From: Streptomyces sp. D2-8
GTDB lineage: Bacteria > Actinomycetota > Actinomycetes > Streptomycetales > Streptomycetaceae
DNA length: 64,000 nucleotides
Reading direction: 5' to 3'
Assembly (NCBI RefSeq): GCF_023184515.1
Contig: NZ_JAAHBP010000013.1
Span: 124,001-188,000, forward strand
The notes under the pieces were generated by a model. The model saw nothing but the letters and a program-made list of their open reading frames with translations. It was not told where the DNA came from and ran no database searches. The position numbers and the translations under genes are program-made. Below, one piece after another: positions 44,172 through 52,834 of the stretch; the stretch's first letter is position 1, and each line of letters begins with the position of its first letter.

Positions 44172-45110
44172 CTACGACAGCGCCGTCAGGCCCGGGGCGA
44201 ACGCGATCAGCAGGGGCAGCAGCGGTACGAGCGCGGCCGTCGTGGTGGTCAGGGCCCGGTGCCGGCGGCCCAGCCGGGGCGGCGGCTCCAGGAGCCGGTC
44301 GACCCGCTCGCCCAGCAGGCGGTGGCTGGAGGCGCAGGACAGGACGCCGCGGTGCTGGTTGAGCTCGATCAGGGCCAGGGCCGTCGTGAGGTGGCCGCAG
44401 CGGCGGGAGGCGGTGTCGTCGGCGGCCAGTTCGACCAGGCGGTGGGTCTGGTCGCAGAAGTGGGCGAACAGCGGGATGCGGGGGAAGCCGGTGGCCAGGG
44501 CGGTGGACAGGTGCAGCAGCCAGTCGTGGCGGGCCCGGGCGTGGCCCCGCTCGTGGGTGAGGACGGCGTCGAGCTGGTGGCCGGTGAGGCGGTGCAGGGC
44601 GCCCGTGGTGACGATCAACTGGGGCGGGCTGCCGGGCATCCACCAGGCGTCCGGGTACTCGTCCTCCAGGACCAGCAGCGGACCCCGCGCCGCGGGCAGG
44701 CCGGCCGGCAGGTCGGGGGCGCGCTCACGCAGGTGGGCGCGGGCCTGGGCGCGGCGCCGACGGGCCTCGACGAGCTCCCGCGCGAGCATCGCGGTCGTCC
44801 AGGCGGCGCCACAGGCCAGCAGCAGGGTGAGGGCGACGGCCCACGGCGGGGCGGCGGACAGGTCGTACGCCGCGGTCACCGCCGGCGGGGCCGGGGCGAA
44901 GAGCTGGGCGCGGACGGTGCCGAAGACGGCGGCGGCGCCCAGGGACAGCGCCGTCACGCACGCCAGCAGGACGGTGGCGACCAGACACTGCCAGACCCAC
45001 AGCGCGACCACCGGTTCCCGCTCGGGCCACGCGGCCCGGGTCAGCGCACGGGGAACGGGGACGGCGGCCGTCACGGCGACGGCACTCAGCAAGAGCAGGC
45101 AGACGGTCAT
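44172..45110 (-). CDS. M56-family (BlaR1/MecR1-type) membrane metallopeptidase
   Basis: A 312-residue protein. The ATG follows GGAG at 9 nt. Three N-terminal helices (from MTVCLLLLSAVAVTAAVPVP) precede a cytoplasmic zinc peptidase domain with HEXXH as LTHERGHARARHDWL (His186, Glu187, His190) and the downstream 'LVELAADDTASRRCG' carrying the third ligand (Glu/Asp). A C-terminal helix ends at AFAPGLTALS. In BlaR1-type systems the protein cleaves a BlaI-family repressor, but no such repressor gene is present within several kilobases, and no beta-lactam sensor domain follows. It therefore looks like an orphan M56 peptidase. The longer open frame extending to 47348 is out-of-frame noise. Confidence 0.88.
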   Translation of the reverse strand: MTVCLLLLSAVAVTAAVPVPRALTRAAWPEREPVVALWVWQCLVATVLLACVTALSLGAAAVFGTVRAQLFAPAPPAVTAAYDLSAAPPWAVALTLLLACGAAWTTAMLARELVEARRRRAQARAHLRERAPDLPAGLPAARGPLLVLEDEYPDAWWMPGSPPQLIVTTGALHRLTGHQLDAVLTHERGHARARHDWLLHLSTALATGFPRIPLFAHFCDQTHRLVELAADDTASRRCGHLTTALALIELNQHRGVLSCASSHRLLGERVDRLLEPPPRLGRRHRALTTTTAALVPLLPLLIAFAPGLTALS

Positions 45111-45328
45111 GGCCACGGGCTCCGGTTCCTCGTCGGAAGAGGGGCGGCTACGGGTCGTGCGGGGGGAGGGCGGCCGCCGTGCGCACCGGTGACCACGACG
45201 AGCGCGGCGGACGTGCGGGCACACCGCCCCACGCCCAGTATGACGGGCCGGGCGGTGTGCGTCAGGGGCCGAACGGCAACAGAAGGGACCGGAGGGGCGA
45301 CCGTCGGCCGGCCCCTGGGCGACCGTCG

Positions 45329-46540
45329 TCAGCCCTGGACCACCCGTCCCGTCACCTCGCCAAGACCCACTCGCACGCCGTTCGGCCCCGGGGCCCACGC
45401 CGAGAGGGTCACCTCGTCGCCGTCCTCCAGGAACGTCCGCTTGCCGTCGGGGAGTTCGAGCGGCTCGCTGCCGTTCCAGGTCAGCTCCAGCAGGGAGCCG
45501 CGCTCCCGCTCCGCCGGGCCGCTGACCGTGCCGGAGCCGTACAGGTCGCCGGTGCGCAGGGAGGCGCCGTTGACGGTCATGTGGGCCAGCTGCTGGGCGG
45601 CCGTCCAGTACATGGTGGAGAAGGGCGGTTCGGAGACGACGTGGCCGTTGACGGCGACGCTGATCCGCAGGTCGTAGCCGCCGGGTTCCTCGTCGCTGTC
45701 GTCCAGGTACGGCAGCAGCCCGTGCGTCCGGGCCGGGGGCGCCACGAGGGCCTCCTCCAGGGCGTCCAGCGGGGTGATCCACGCCGACACCGACGTGGCG
45801 AAGGACTTGCCGAGGAACGGGCCGAGGGGCACGTACTCCCAGGCCTGGATGTCCCGAGCGGACCAGTCGTTGAGGAGGCACAGCCCGAACACGTGCTCGC
45901 GGAAGTCGCCGAGGGCCACCGGCGCGCCCATCCGGGAGGGCACACCGACGACGAAGCCGACCTCGGCCTCGATGTCCAGGCGGACGGACGGGCCGAAGAC
46001 GGGAGCGGCGTCCGTGGGGGCCTTGCGCTGGCCGGACGGCCGTGCGACCTCCGTGCCGGAGACGACGACCGTGCCGGAGCGGCCGTGGTAGCCGATGGGC
46101 AGGTGCTTCCAGTTGAGGGTGAGGGAGTCCTCGGCGTCGGGGCGGAAGATCCGCCCGACGTTCCGGGCGTGGTTCTCGGAGGCGTAGAAGTCGACGTAGT
46201 CCGCGACCTCGAACGGCAGGTGCAGGGTCACCGACGCCAGGGGGTGGAACAGGGGTGCGACGGTCTCGCGGTGGGACGGCACGGTCACCCAGGCGGTCAG
46301 CGCCCGGCGCACGTCCGACCAGGCCGTGCGACCGGCGGCCAGCAGCGGGTTGAGGGTCGGCTGCGCGAGCAGGGAGGCGTACGGCGAGCCGAGCGCGTGG
46401 GCCGCAGCGCCCGCGTCCAGCACATGGTCGCCGAGCCGGACGCCCACCCTCCGATGGGACGAGCCGGGCAGGGAGAACACGCCGTACGGCAGGTTGTGCG
46501 GGCCGAAGGGGTCGCCCTCGGGGACATCGAAGGGGGGCAT
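45329..46540 (-). CDS. fahA: Fumarylacetoacetase (tyrosine catabolism)
   Basis: A 403-residue enzyme; MPPFDVPEGDPFGPHNLPYG is the typical N-terminus and has GAGG about 10 nt upstream; the ATG at 46570 is an alternative. Active-site segments: DFYASENHARNVGRIF (His base), IGYHGRSGTVVVSGTEVARP, VRLDIEAEVGFVVGVPSRMG (metal-binding Glu), LCLLNDWSARDIQAWEYVPLG (Asp ligand) and 'GTVSGPAERERGSLLELTW'. It hydrolyses fumarylacetoacetate to fumarate and acetoacetate, the last step of tyrosine degradation. No other gene of the pathway is adjacent. A small inverted repeat (CCACG-TATT-CGTGG, 46578-46591) lies just upstream of its start. Confidence 0.93.
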   Translation of the reverse strand: MPPFDVPEGDPFGPHNLPYGVFSLPGSSHRRVGVRLGDHVLDAGAAAHALGSPYASLLAQPTLNPLLAAGRTAWSDVRRALTAWVTVPSHRETVAPLFHPLASVTLHLPFEVADYVDFYASENHARNVGRIFRPDAEDSLTLNWKHLPIGYHGRSGTVVVSGTEVARPSGQRKAPTDAAPVFGPSVRLDIEAEVGFVVGVPSRMGAPVALGDFREHVFGLCLLNDWSARDIQAWEYVPLGPFLGKSFATSVSAWITPLDALEEALVAPPARTHGLLPYLDDSDEEPGGYDLRISVAVNGHVVSEPPFSTMYWTAAQQLAHMTVNGASLRTGDLYGSGTVSGPAERERGSLLELTWNGSEPLELPDGKRTFLEDGDEVTLSAWAPGPNGVRVGLGEVTGRVVQG

Positions 46541-46850
46541 CGGGTGCTGCCTCGCTTTCGGGTGTGCCATGTCGTCGCCACGTATTCGTGGTCGTGCCAC
46601 ACGTTACGGGTGACACGCCGGTCCTGGGCAGAGTCCGAGGAGCCGGAGACGGACGAACGGGGCAGGTGGGCCCCGGTGGGACCGGACGGGGCGACTCCGG
46701 CGGTCCGGACGGGACGGCACATTCGTACGAGCCGGAAGTTATCCACAGGACGCGACGCAATCTTGACGGAGCGGTGCGAACGGGGCGACTCTGGGCGGGT
46801 GCCGGAAGGCCTCGGGGAGGGGGCTTTCCCACGGCACATCTGGGGGGCGG
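46541..46850. other. Divergent region between fahA and the polysaccharide cluster
   Basis: A 310-bp region without a supported gene. It holds the short inverted repeat CCACGTATTCGTGG at 46578-46591 beside fahA, a possible operator, and TTGACG at 46763-46768, which lacks a matching -10. The ribosome site of the next gene (GGGGGGCGG) lies at the right end. Confidence 0.4.
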
Positions 46851-48110
46851 ATGGCCATAGGGGAGGCCGGTCCGGGTTCGGTGCGGCGTGGTGCACAGCC
46901 GAAGCGGCTGGAAGAGACCATGCGCGTCCGGCTCGGCCGGGAATGTGTGTACGTACCGTCGTGCCGTTTCGGGCTGTACGTGGCGCTGCGCCACTGGTGC
47001 CCGCCCGGCGGACGGGTGCTGATGTCGCCGGTCAACGACGACGTGATCTTCTTCGTCGTGCTCGCGGCCGGACTGCGCCCGGTGCAGGCGCCGTTGAACC
47101 CGCTCGACGCGTCCATCGACATCGATGCCGTGCCGGACGAGGTGTGGGGCTCGGTGTCGGCCGTGCTCACGACGAACCTGTACGGCAACCCGGACCCGGC
47201 GCCGCGCCTGAGGCAGAAGTGCGACGCGCTGGGGATCCCGCTGTTCGAGGACGCGGCGCACGCGATCGGCAGCCGGGTGGGGGACCGGCCGGTCGGGGCG
47301 TGGGGCGAGGCCTCCGCGTTCAGCCTGTCCAAGCACGTCGGGGCCCATGCCGGAGGCGTGCTCTCGCTCGCCGACCCGGGGTTACGGGAAGCGGTGGTGA
47401 AGACCTGCGCGGGGCTGCTCGCGCCGCGCCGGGCGAGCGCCGAACTCGCCTACCTGGTCCGGCCGTACGCGGAGGCGGCGGTGCGCGGGCTGCGGTTGCG
47501 GCGTGCCGCCTGGTCCGCGATCCGGCTGCTGGGGCTGGCGGACCGCGAGGAGATCCGGATGCCGCTGCGCCCGGACGAACTCGCCCTCGCCGCCCGCGAG
47601 ACGCCCGGGCTCGACGCCCACCACCCGTGGGTGCGCGTCGACATGCACGACTACCGCCTGGAGTCCGGCCGGCTGCGGCTGCGGCGCATCGGGCGGGGGC
47701 TCGACCGGCTGGACGACGTGCTGGACGCCTGCCGGGCGGGCACGGAGCTGCTGCTGTCCACGCCCTGGGCCAAGCCGCGTGACGGCCACGGGACGCAGCC
47801 GTTGTTCCGTGTCCCGCTGTTCGTGGCCGACCGGGACGCGGCGATCGCGGCGCTGGCGCGACAGGGCATCGTCGTCGGCTACCTCTACGACCCGCCCCTG
47901 GACGACTACGCCGGTGCGCGGTTCACCGACCCCTCACCGGCTCCCGAGGCGGCCCGCTGGTTCGCGCGGCACGCGCTGCCCGTGGACCCCCTGCGGGCGC
48001 GGACGGTCGTCGAGGTGCTGGAGCGGTCCGGGGCGCGACCGGTCCAGGCGCCGGGAGAACTGCCCGGGAGCAGGCCGACACCGGGAGGGCTGGGACAGTC
48101 CCGTGGCTGA
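46851..48110 (+). CDS. DegT/StrS-like aminotransferase-fold protein with a TTA codon
   Basis: A 419-residue protein from ATG preceded by a strong G-rich ribosome site. The PLP-enzyme features of the DegT/DnrJ/EryC1/StrS family are visible: VYVPSCRFGLYVALRHW at the start, VLTTNLYGNPDPAPRLRQ, GIPLFEDAAHAIGSRVGDRP (PLP Asp) and AFSLSKHVGAHAGGVLSL with the Schiff-base lysine in SLSKH. Such enzymes aminate sugar nucleotides or sometimes serve other functions in glycan pathways. Codon 178 (47382-47384) is TTA. The C-terminus overlaps the flippase-like gene by 8 bp. The context of membrane, glycosyltransferase and hydrolase genes argues for cell-surface glycan synthesis. Confidence 0.82.
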   Translation: MAIGEAGPGSVRRGAQPKRLEETMRVRLGRECVYVPSCRFGLYVALRHWCPPGGRVLMSPVNDDVIFFVVLAAGLRPVQAPLNPLDASIDIDAVPDEVWGSVSAVLTTNLYGNPDPAPRLRQKCDALGIPLFEDAAHAIGSRVGDRPVGAWGEASAFSLSKHVGAHAGGVLSLADPGLREAVVKTCAGLLAPRRASAELAYLVRPYAEAAVRGLRLRRAAWSAIRLLGLADREEIRMPLRPDELALAARETPGLDAHHPWVRVDMHDYRLESGRLRLRRIGRGLDRLDDVLDACRAGTELLLSTPWAKPRDGHGTQPLFRVPLFVADRDAAIAALARQGIVVGYLYDPPLDDYAGARFTDPSPAPEAARWFARHALPVDPLRARTVVEVLERSGARPVQAPGELPGSRPTPGGLGQSRG

Positions 48111-50358
48111 GATCCAGGTGCACGAGCCCGCCGCCGCGCGCACCGACGGCGGCGGACCGAAGGCTGCCGGCAGCGACCACACCCACGACTCGTTGTTCAA
48201 GAACGCCTACTTCCTCATGCTCAGCACCGGCGTCTCCGCCGTACTGGGCCTGGGATTCTGGCTGGTGGCCGCCCGCTACTACACGGAGGAGGCCGTCGGC
48301 CAGGGTTCGGCCGCGATCGCCGCGATGCGGCTGCTCGCCAGCATCACGGCGACGACGATGATCGGCGCCGTCGTCCGCTTCGTCCCGCGCGCGGGACGGG
48401 AGACCGGGCGTCTGGTGTGGGGCACGTACGTGGCCAGTTCGCTGGTCGTGGCGCTCGCCGCCGCCGTCTTCCTGCTCACGCTCGACGCGTGGGGAGCGTC
48501 CTACGCCCCCCTGGGCACACCCGTGGCGGGTGCGGTGTTCGTCGCGGCCTGCGTGGCCTGGGCGCTGCTCACCCTCCAGGACGGGGTGCTCACCGGACTG
48601 CGCAAGGCGGAGTGGGTGCCCGCCGGGAACGCGGTCTTCTCGGTCGGGAAGCTGGCCCTTCTGGCCGTCTTCGCCGGCACGCTGCCCGTCCTCGGCATCT
48701 TCGTCTCCTGGGCGGTGGCGATCGCCTTCTCCACCCTGCCGCTGGGCTGGCTGATCTTCCGTCGCCTCATCCCGCGCCAGGCGGAGGCCGAGGGTGACAA
48801 AGAACCCCCGAAAATCAGGGACATGGGCCGCTTCCTGGCCGGGGACTCGCTGGGCGCGCTGTTCAGCCTGGCGATGATCAACCTGCTGCCGGTGATGGTC
48901 GCGGTCCGCTTCAGCGCCGCCGAGAACGGCTACTTCTACGTGGCCTACACCGTCGGCGGCACGATGGAGTTCATGGCCATCAACATGGCCTCGTCGCTCA
49001 CCGCGCACGCCTCGCACGACCCGCGCCAGCTCGCCGACGGCGTCCGGGGCGCCCTGCGGCGCATGACGCTGCTGCTGGTCCCGGTCGTGCTGGTGCTGGT
49101 CGTGTTCGCCCCGCAGATCCTCACGCCCTTCAGCCCGGACTACGCCGAGCACGGCTCGACCGTGCTGCGGCTGCTCGCCCTCGGTGCCCTGCCACGGATC
49201 GTGGTGGAGCTGTACATCGGCGTGCTGCGCGTCCAGGGGCGCACCGGTGTGCTGGCCGCTCTCCAAGGGGGCATGTGCGCCCTGGTGCTGGGCAGCGCGG
49301 CCATGCTGTTCACCCCGTCCGGGATCGCGGGCGCCGGCTGGGCGGTGCTGCTGAGCATGACGCTGATCGCCGTCGTCGCCACGGCCGGGCTGCGCGCGGC
49401 CCTGCGCCACGACGCCGGCGCACCCGCCGTCCGTACACCCGCCGACCCCTCGTACGGCACGCGCTGGGCGAAACTCAACGCCACCGCCGGGTACGGCACG
49501 ACCTGGGCCCGCCGCGCCGCCTACCAGCCCAGGGACGGCGACCAGGACACGGTCACGCTGTTCATCGGGCGCCCCGGATACGAACGGGAGGCGCTGCAGG
49601 CGGACACGCTCGCGCTGATCGTGCGGCCCGACGGACCGACCCGGGAACCACCGCCCCACGAGCCGGAACCGGACCAGGAGCCGCAGGAGCGGCGGCTGCG
49701 GGGCGCCCTCTGGAGCCTGCTCGGTGTCGCCGTCGTGTTCTTCTGGGCGCCACTGCGGGACCTGCCGTGGCTCGACGGCGCCCGGGAAACGGCTCTGACC
49801 GGGCGTCAGCTGCTGGAGGGGCTGCCCCTGCCGTCGCTCACCGCGGGCGGCCTGCTGCTCGTGGTGTTCGTCGCCGCCGTCACGCTGAGCACCCGGCGCG
49901 ACCCGTGGCTCCCCGGCACAGCGCTGGGCGCCGCCCTGCTCGCCCTGTACGCCGCACCGGTCGCCCTCGGACGGGAACCGCGGCCGGTGGACGGGGCGTT
50001 GTATGAGAAGACGGCCGGCTTCCTGGCGGACGCGGTGGGGCTCGACGGGCCCGAGCCGCTGCTGCGCTGGGCGCCACCGGTCTGCCAGTTGCTGTGTCTC
50101 GTACCGCTGGGGCTGCTGCTCGCGAGCGCGGGGGGTCGGCTGACGTGGCCGGGGCGCTGGGGGGTTCTGTATCTCGTCGCGGTCGGCGGCTGGGTGTGGC
50201 GCGACGCGCTCGCACCGGTCGCGCCGCCCCTGCTCGTCGCCGTCACGCTGCTCCTGCTGCTCCACCGCGCCGCGTCGGCGTGGACGCACTCCCGCTCCAC
50301 CGCCTCCATAGCCGACCGAACGGCCGACGGACCACCGAGCGGCCGACCCCGCGACTGA
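48103..50358 (+). CDS. Wzx-like polysaccharide flippase with extra C-terminal membrane domain
   Basis: A 751-residue membrane protein from GTG that overlaps the preceding gene. Residues about 25-450 are a polysaccharide-biosynthesis/MATE-like flippase region with around twelve helices (NAYFLMLSTGVSAVLGLGFW, 'GQGSAAIAAMRLLASITATT', AVRFSAAENGYFYVAYTVGG). After a polar stretch (about 455-535) come six further helices (LLGVAVVFFWAPLRDLP, LLLVVFVAAVTLSTRRDP, ending LLVAVTLLLLLHRAASAW), not found in standard Wzx proteins. The role would be to move lipid-linked glycan units across the membrane, with the extra domain of unknown function. Confidence 0.82.
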   Translation: MAEIQVHEPAAARTDGGGPKAAGSDHTHDSLFKNAYFLMLSTGVSAVLGLGFWLVAARYYTEEAVGQGSAAIAAMRLLASITATTMIGAVVRFVPRAGRETGRLVWGTYVASSLVVALAAAVFLLTLDAWGASYAPLGTPVAGAVFVAACVAWALLTLQDGVLTGLRKAEWVPAGNAVFSVGKLALLAVFAGTLPVLGIFVSWAVAIAFSTLPLGWLIFRRLIPRQAEAEGDKEPPKIRDMGRFLAGDSLGALFSLAMINLLPVMVAVRFSAAENGYFYVAYTVGGTMEFMAINMASSLTAHASHDPRQLADGVRGALRRMTLLLVPVVLVLVVFAPQILTPFSPDYAEHGSTVLRLLALGALPRIVVELYIGVLRVQGRTGVLAALQGGMCALVLGSAAMLFTPSGIAGAGWAVLLSMTLIAVVATAGLRAALRHDAGAPAVRTPADPSYGTRWAKLNATAGYGTTWARRAAYQPRDGDQDTVTLFIGRPGYEREALQADTLALIVRPDGPTREPPPHEPEPDQEPQERRLRGALWSLLGVAVVFFWAPLRDLPWLDGARETALTGRQLLEGLPLPSLTAGGLLLVVFVAAVTLSTRRDPWLPGTALGAALLALYAAPVALGREPRPVDGALYEKTAGFLADAVGLDGPEPLLRWAPPVCQLLCLVPLGLLLASAGGRLTWPGRWGVLYLVAVGGWVWRDALAPVAPPLLVAVTLLLLLHRAASAWTHSRSTASIADRTADGPPSGRPRD

Positions 50359-50435
50359 TCAAACCCGGAGCCGGGACCGATCCGGGCTCAGGGCCGAACA
50401 GAGCCGAAGAGAGCAACCGCCAGGGGGGAACCACC

Positions 50436-52400
50436 GTGCGTCCGCCAGTCACACCGAGGGAGAGATCCACGCCGGAACCCACACCCGCACGGGACGGCGC
50501 GAACACCCCCGGCGGCCCCGAGACGGCCAGCCAGTCCTCCAGCCCCTCCTCCTCGGAATCGTCGAGCCCCGCCCATGAGCCCGTGACGGATCTGTCCGAC
50601 CTGCCCCCCGCCTGGTCCGGGCGCCGCGCGCTCACCTGGCCCGGCGTTCCGCTGCTCGTCGCGCTCGCCCTCTGGGCGTACGCCGTGCGGCACACCGACG
50701 TCTCGCGGCTCGACGACTACGGGCTGGTCAGCGCGTTGCACCCGGCCTTCTGGGCCGGGCTCGCGGTGCTCACCACCGGCTTTTGGTTCACGGTCCGCGA
50801 CGCGCGCCGGCCGGGTGCCTGGCCGGCGGCGTACGTGCTCGGTCTGCTGGTGATGGAGCGGGCCACGCAGGCCGTGCTCTACCCGACCCCGCTGTACGCC
50901 TGGGCGTGGAAGCACGAGGCGGTCATCGACCATCTGCTGACGGCCGGCGGCCTGCAGTCGGCCGAACAGGTCGGCGACATGGCGGTGTACGACCAGTGGC
51001 CGGGCTTCTTCGCCGCCCAGGCCGCACTGCAGCGGCTGCTGGGCGTGGACTCGGCGGCGATGTTCATGGCCTGGTGGCCCCTGGTCACCAGCCTGATGCT
51101 GCTGCTCCCGCTCCTGCTGATCTACCGCACCTTCACCGAGGACCGGCGGCTGATCTGGACCTCGGTCTGGCTCTTCTGCGTCGCCAACTGGGTCGGGCAG
51201 GACTACTTCTCCCCCCAGTCCGTGGCGTACGCGCTGCATGTGGGTGTCCTCGCCGTCGTCCTGCGCCGCTTCGGCCGGTCCGCCGGGCACAGCGGCCGGC
51301 CGCGGCAGGCGGTGTGGACGGTGGTGATCACCGTCATGATCGTGGCGATCGTCATCTCCCACCAGCTCACCCCGGGCATGCTGGCCGTCTGCCTGCTCGC
51401 CCTGTGCCTGAGCCGCCGCTACCGCGACTGGGTCCCGGTGGCCACGACCGTCGTCATCTTCCTGGCCTGGTGCCTCACGGCCGCGCTGCCCTTCCTGTCC
51501 GCGGCGATGCCGGACATGATCCGCTCCATCGGCGACGTCGGCGCCAACGTCGAGACGGGCTACGGCGCCACCCCGACCGGCACCGGAGCGATCGCGACCT
51601 CCTGGGCGGCCCGGCTGCTGTCCGGTTCCGTCCTGCTGCTCGCGGCCGTCGGCGTGCTGCGCCAGCGGGTGCTGCGCCACCGCGCGTGGCCCCTGCTGCT
51701 GGTCGCGGCGGCCCCGCTGCCGATGTTCGCGGCGAGCAGCTACGGCAGCGAGATGATCTTCCGGGTGCTGCTGTTCATGCTGCCCGGCGCCGCCTTCTTC
51801 GCCGCCGCGGCGCTGCTGCCCAAGGTCCGCACCCTGGCCGCCGACGCCGCCGAGCGGGAGGACGGCAACCGGCAGGCCACCGGCCCCGCCAAGGCCCGCC
51901 GACGGTGGGCCGGCACCTGGGTGCCGCTGGCCGCGCTGCTCGGCGGAACCCTGGCGTTCGTCCCGGCCTACTCCGGCAAGGACCGGATCAACTACTTCCC
52001 ACCGCAGGAAGTGGCCCTCGTACGGCAGCTCTTCGACCAGGCGCCCGACGGCTCGCTGGTCGTGGCCGCCAACCGCAACTACCCGGACGCGTACGCCTCC
52101 TACTGGAGCGTCGACCACTACTGGTTCCTCGACGACGCCCGCAGCCACGTCGACCGGATCGTCCGGAACCCGGCCGCGACTCTCGCCAGTGACATGGCCG
52201 GGGTGGAGCGGCCGGCCCGGGCCTACTTCCTGCTCACCCAGGGGCAGCTGGCCAACTCCGAGATGAACGGGCAGCTCGACAAGGCGCAACTCGACCGCAT
52301 CCGCAAGTCCGTCGCCGCATCGCCGCGCTTCCGGCTCGTGGCGGAGAACAACGCCGGATGGCTCTACGTGCTGAGGCAGTCAGAGGGAGCGGAGCGATGA
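50436..52400 (+). CDS. Large glycosyltransferase-like integral membrane protein
   Basis: A 654-residue protein from GTG with GGGGGG about 8 nt upstream. The first 60 residues are Pro/Ser/Thr-rich and disordered (SQSSSPSSSESSSPAHEPV). About twelve membrane helices follow. QWPGFFAAQAALQRLLG and NWVGQDYFSPQSVAYALHVG are reminiscent of GT-C-type or polymerase-like enzymes; PAYSGKDRINYFPPQEVALV and the final extracellular domain (YWSVDHYWFLDDARSHVDR) resemble EpsG/Wzy-like or DUF proteins of polysaccharide clusters. Assignment as glycosyltransferase or polymerase is inference from topology and neighbours. Confidence 0.72.
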   Translation: MRPPVTPRERSTPEPTPARDGANTPGGPETASQSSSPSSSESSSPAHEPVTDLSDLPPAWSGRRALTWPGVPLLVALALWAYAVRHTDVSRLDDYGLVSALHPAFWAGLAVLTTGFWFTVRDARRPGAWPAAYVLGLLVMERATQAVLYPTPLYAWAWKHEAVIDHLLTAGGLQSAEQVGDMAVYDQWPGFFAAQAALQRLLGVDSAAMFMAWWPLVTSLMLLLPLLLIYRTFTEDRRLIWTSVWLFCVANWVGQDYFSPQSVAYALHVGVLAVVLRRFGRSAGHSGRPRQAVWTVVITVMIVAIVISHQLTPGMLAVCLLALCLSRRYRDWVPVATTVVIFLAWCLTAALPFLSAAMPDMIRSIGDVGANVETGYGATPTGTGAIATSWAARLLSGSVLLLAAVGVLRQRVLRHRAWPLLLVAAAPLPMFAASSYGSEMIFRVLLFMLPGAAFFAAAALLPKVRTLAADAAEREDGNRQATGPAKARRRWAGTWVPLAALLGGTLAFVPAYSGKDRINYFPPQEVALVRQLFDQAPDGSLVVAANRNYPDAYASYWSVDHYWFLDDARSHVDRIVRNPAATLASDMAGVERPARAYFLLTQGQLANSEMNGQLDKAQLDRIRKSVAASPRFRLVAENNAGWLYVLRQSEGAER

Positions 52401-52834
52401 CACCGCAGGAACTCGTGGTCCGGATGCTGCCCCCGTTCGGCGGCTGGCTGGCGCTGGCCGCGCTCGCCCTGCCCGGAGGGTCGCCGCTGCGGGGCGCCGC
52501 GGTCGTGCTCTTCCTGGCGGCGGGCCCGGGCGCGGCCGTGGTCAGAGTCTGCGCCCCCGCCCTGGGGGCGCGGCCCGCCGAAGGGCCCGTGGAGCGCCGG
52601 GACCCGGACTTCGCCCGCCGTTCCGACCTGCTGGAGCGGCTGATGCTGACGCTGTTCCTGAGCATCGGGGCGGTGATGCTCGTCGCGACCGTGCTGATCG
52701 CCACGCACACCTTCAGCGCGCAGCGAGTGCTGCTGACGCTGACCCTGCTGACCACACTCGCCGCGTTCTGTCCGCCGCTGCGCGCCTCCCCGCCGCCGAG
52801 GACACCGAGGACACCGAAGGGTTCCGCTCAGTGA
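52397..52834 (+). CDS. Small membrane protein of the polysaccharide cluster
   Basis: A 145-residue protein coupled to both neighbours (ATGA at its start, GTGA at its end). Four hydrophobic stretches are visible: GGWLALAALALPGG, AAVVLFLAAGPGAAVVRV, LMLTLFLSIGAVMLVATVLI and VLLTLTLLTTLAAFC. An Arg/Asp/Pro-rich loop separates the second and third helix (ERRDPDFARRSDLLERL). I do not recognise a family; translational coupling suggests a subunit or accessory factor of the membrane glycosyltransferase. Confidence 0.75.
   Translation: MTPQELVVRMLPPFGGWLALAALALPGGSPLRGAAVVLFLAAGPGAAVVRVCAPALGARPAEGPVERRDPDFARRSDLLERLMLTLFLSIGAVMLVATVLIATHTFSAQRVLLTLTLLTTLAAFCPPLRASPPPRTPRTPKGSAQ

Noticed and set aside
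43966..44643. Translation of the 33-bp repeats as a C-terminal tail of the M56 peptidase.
   Set aside because: The repeats lie after the peptidase stop at 44172 and are only readable in a different frame of the same strand.
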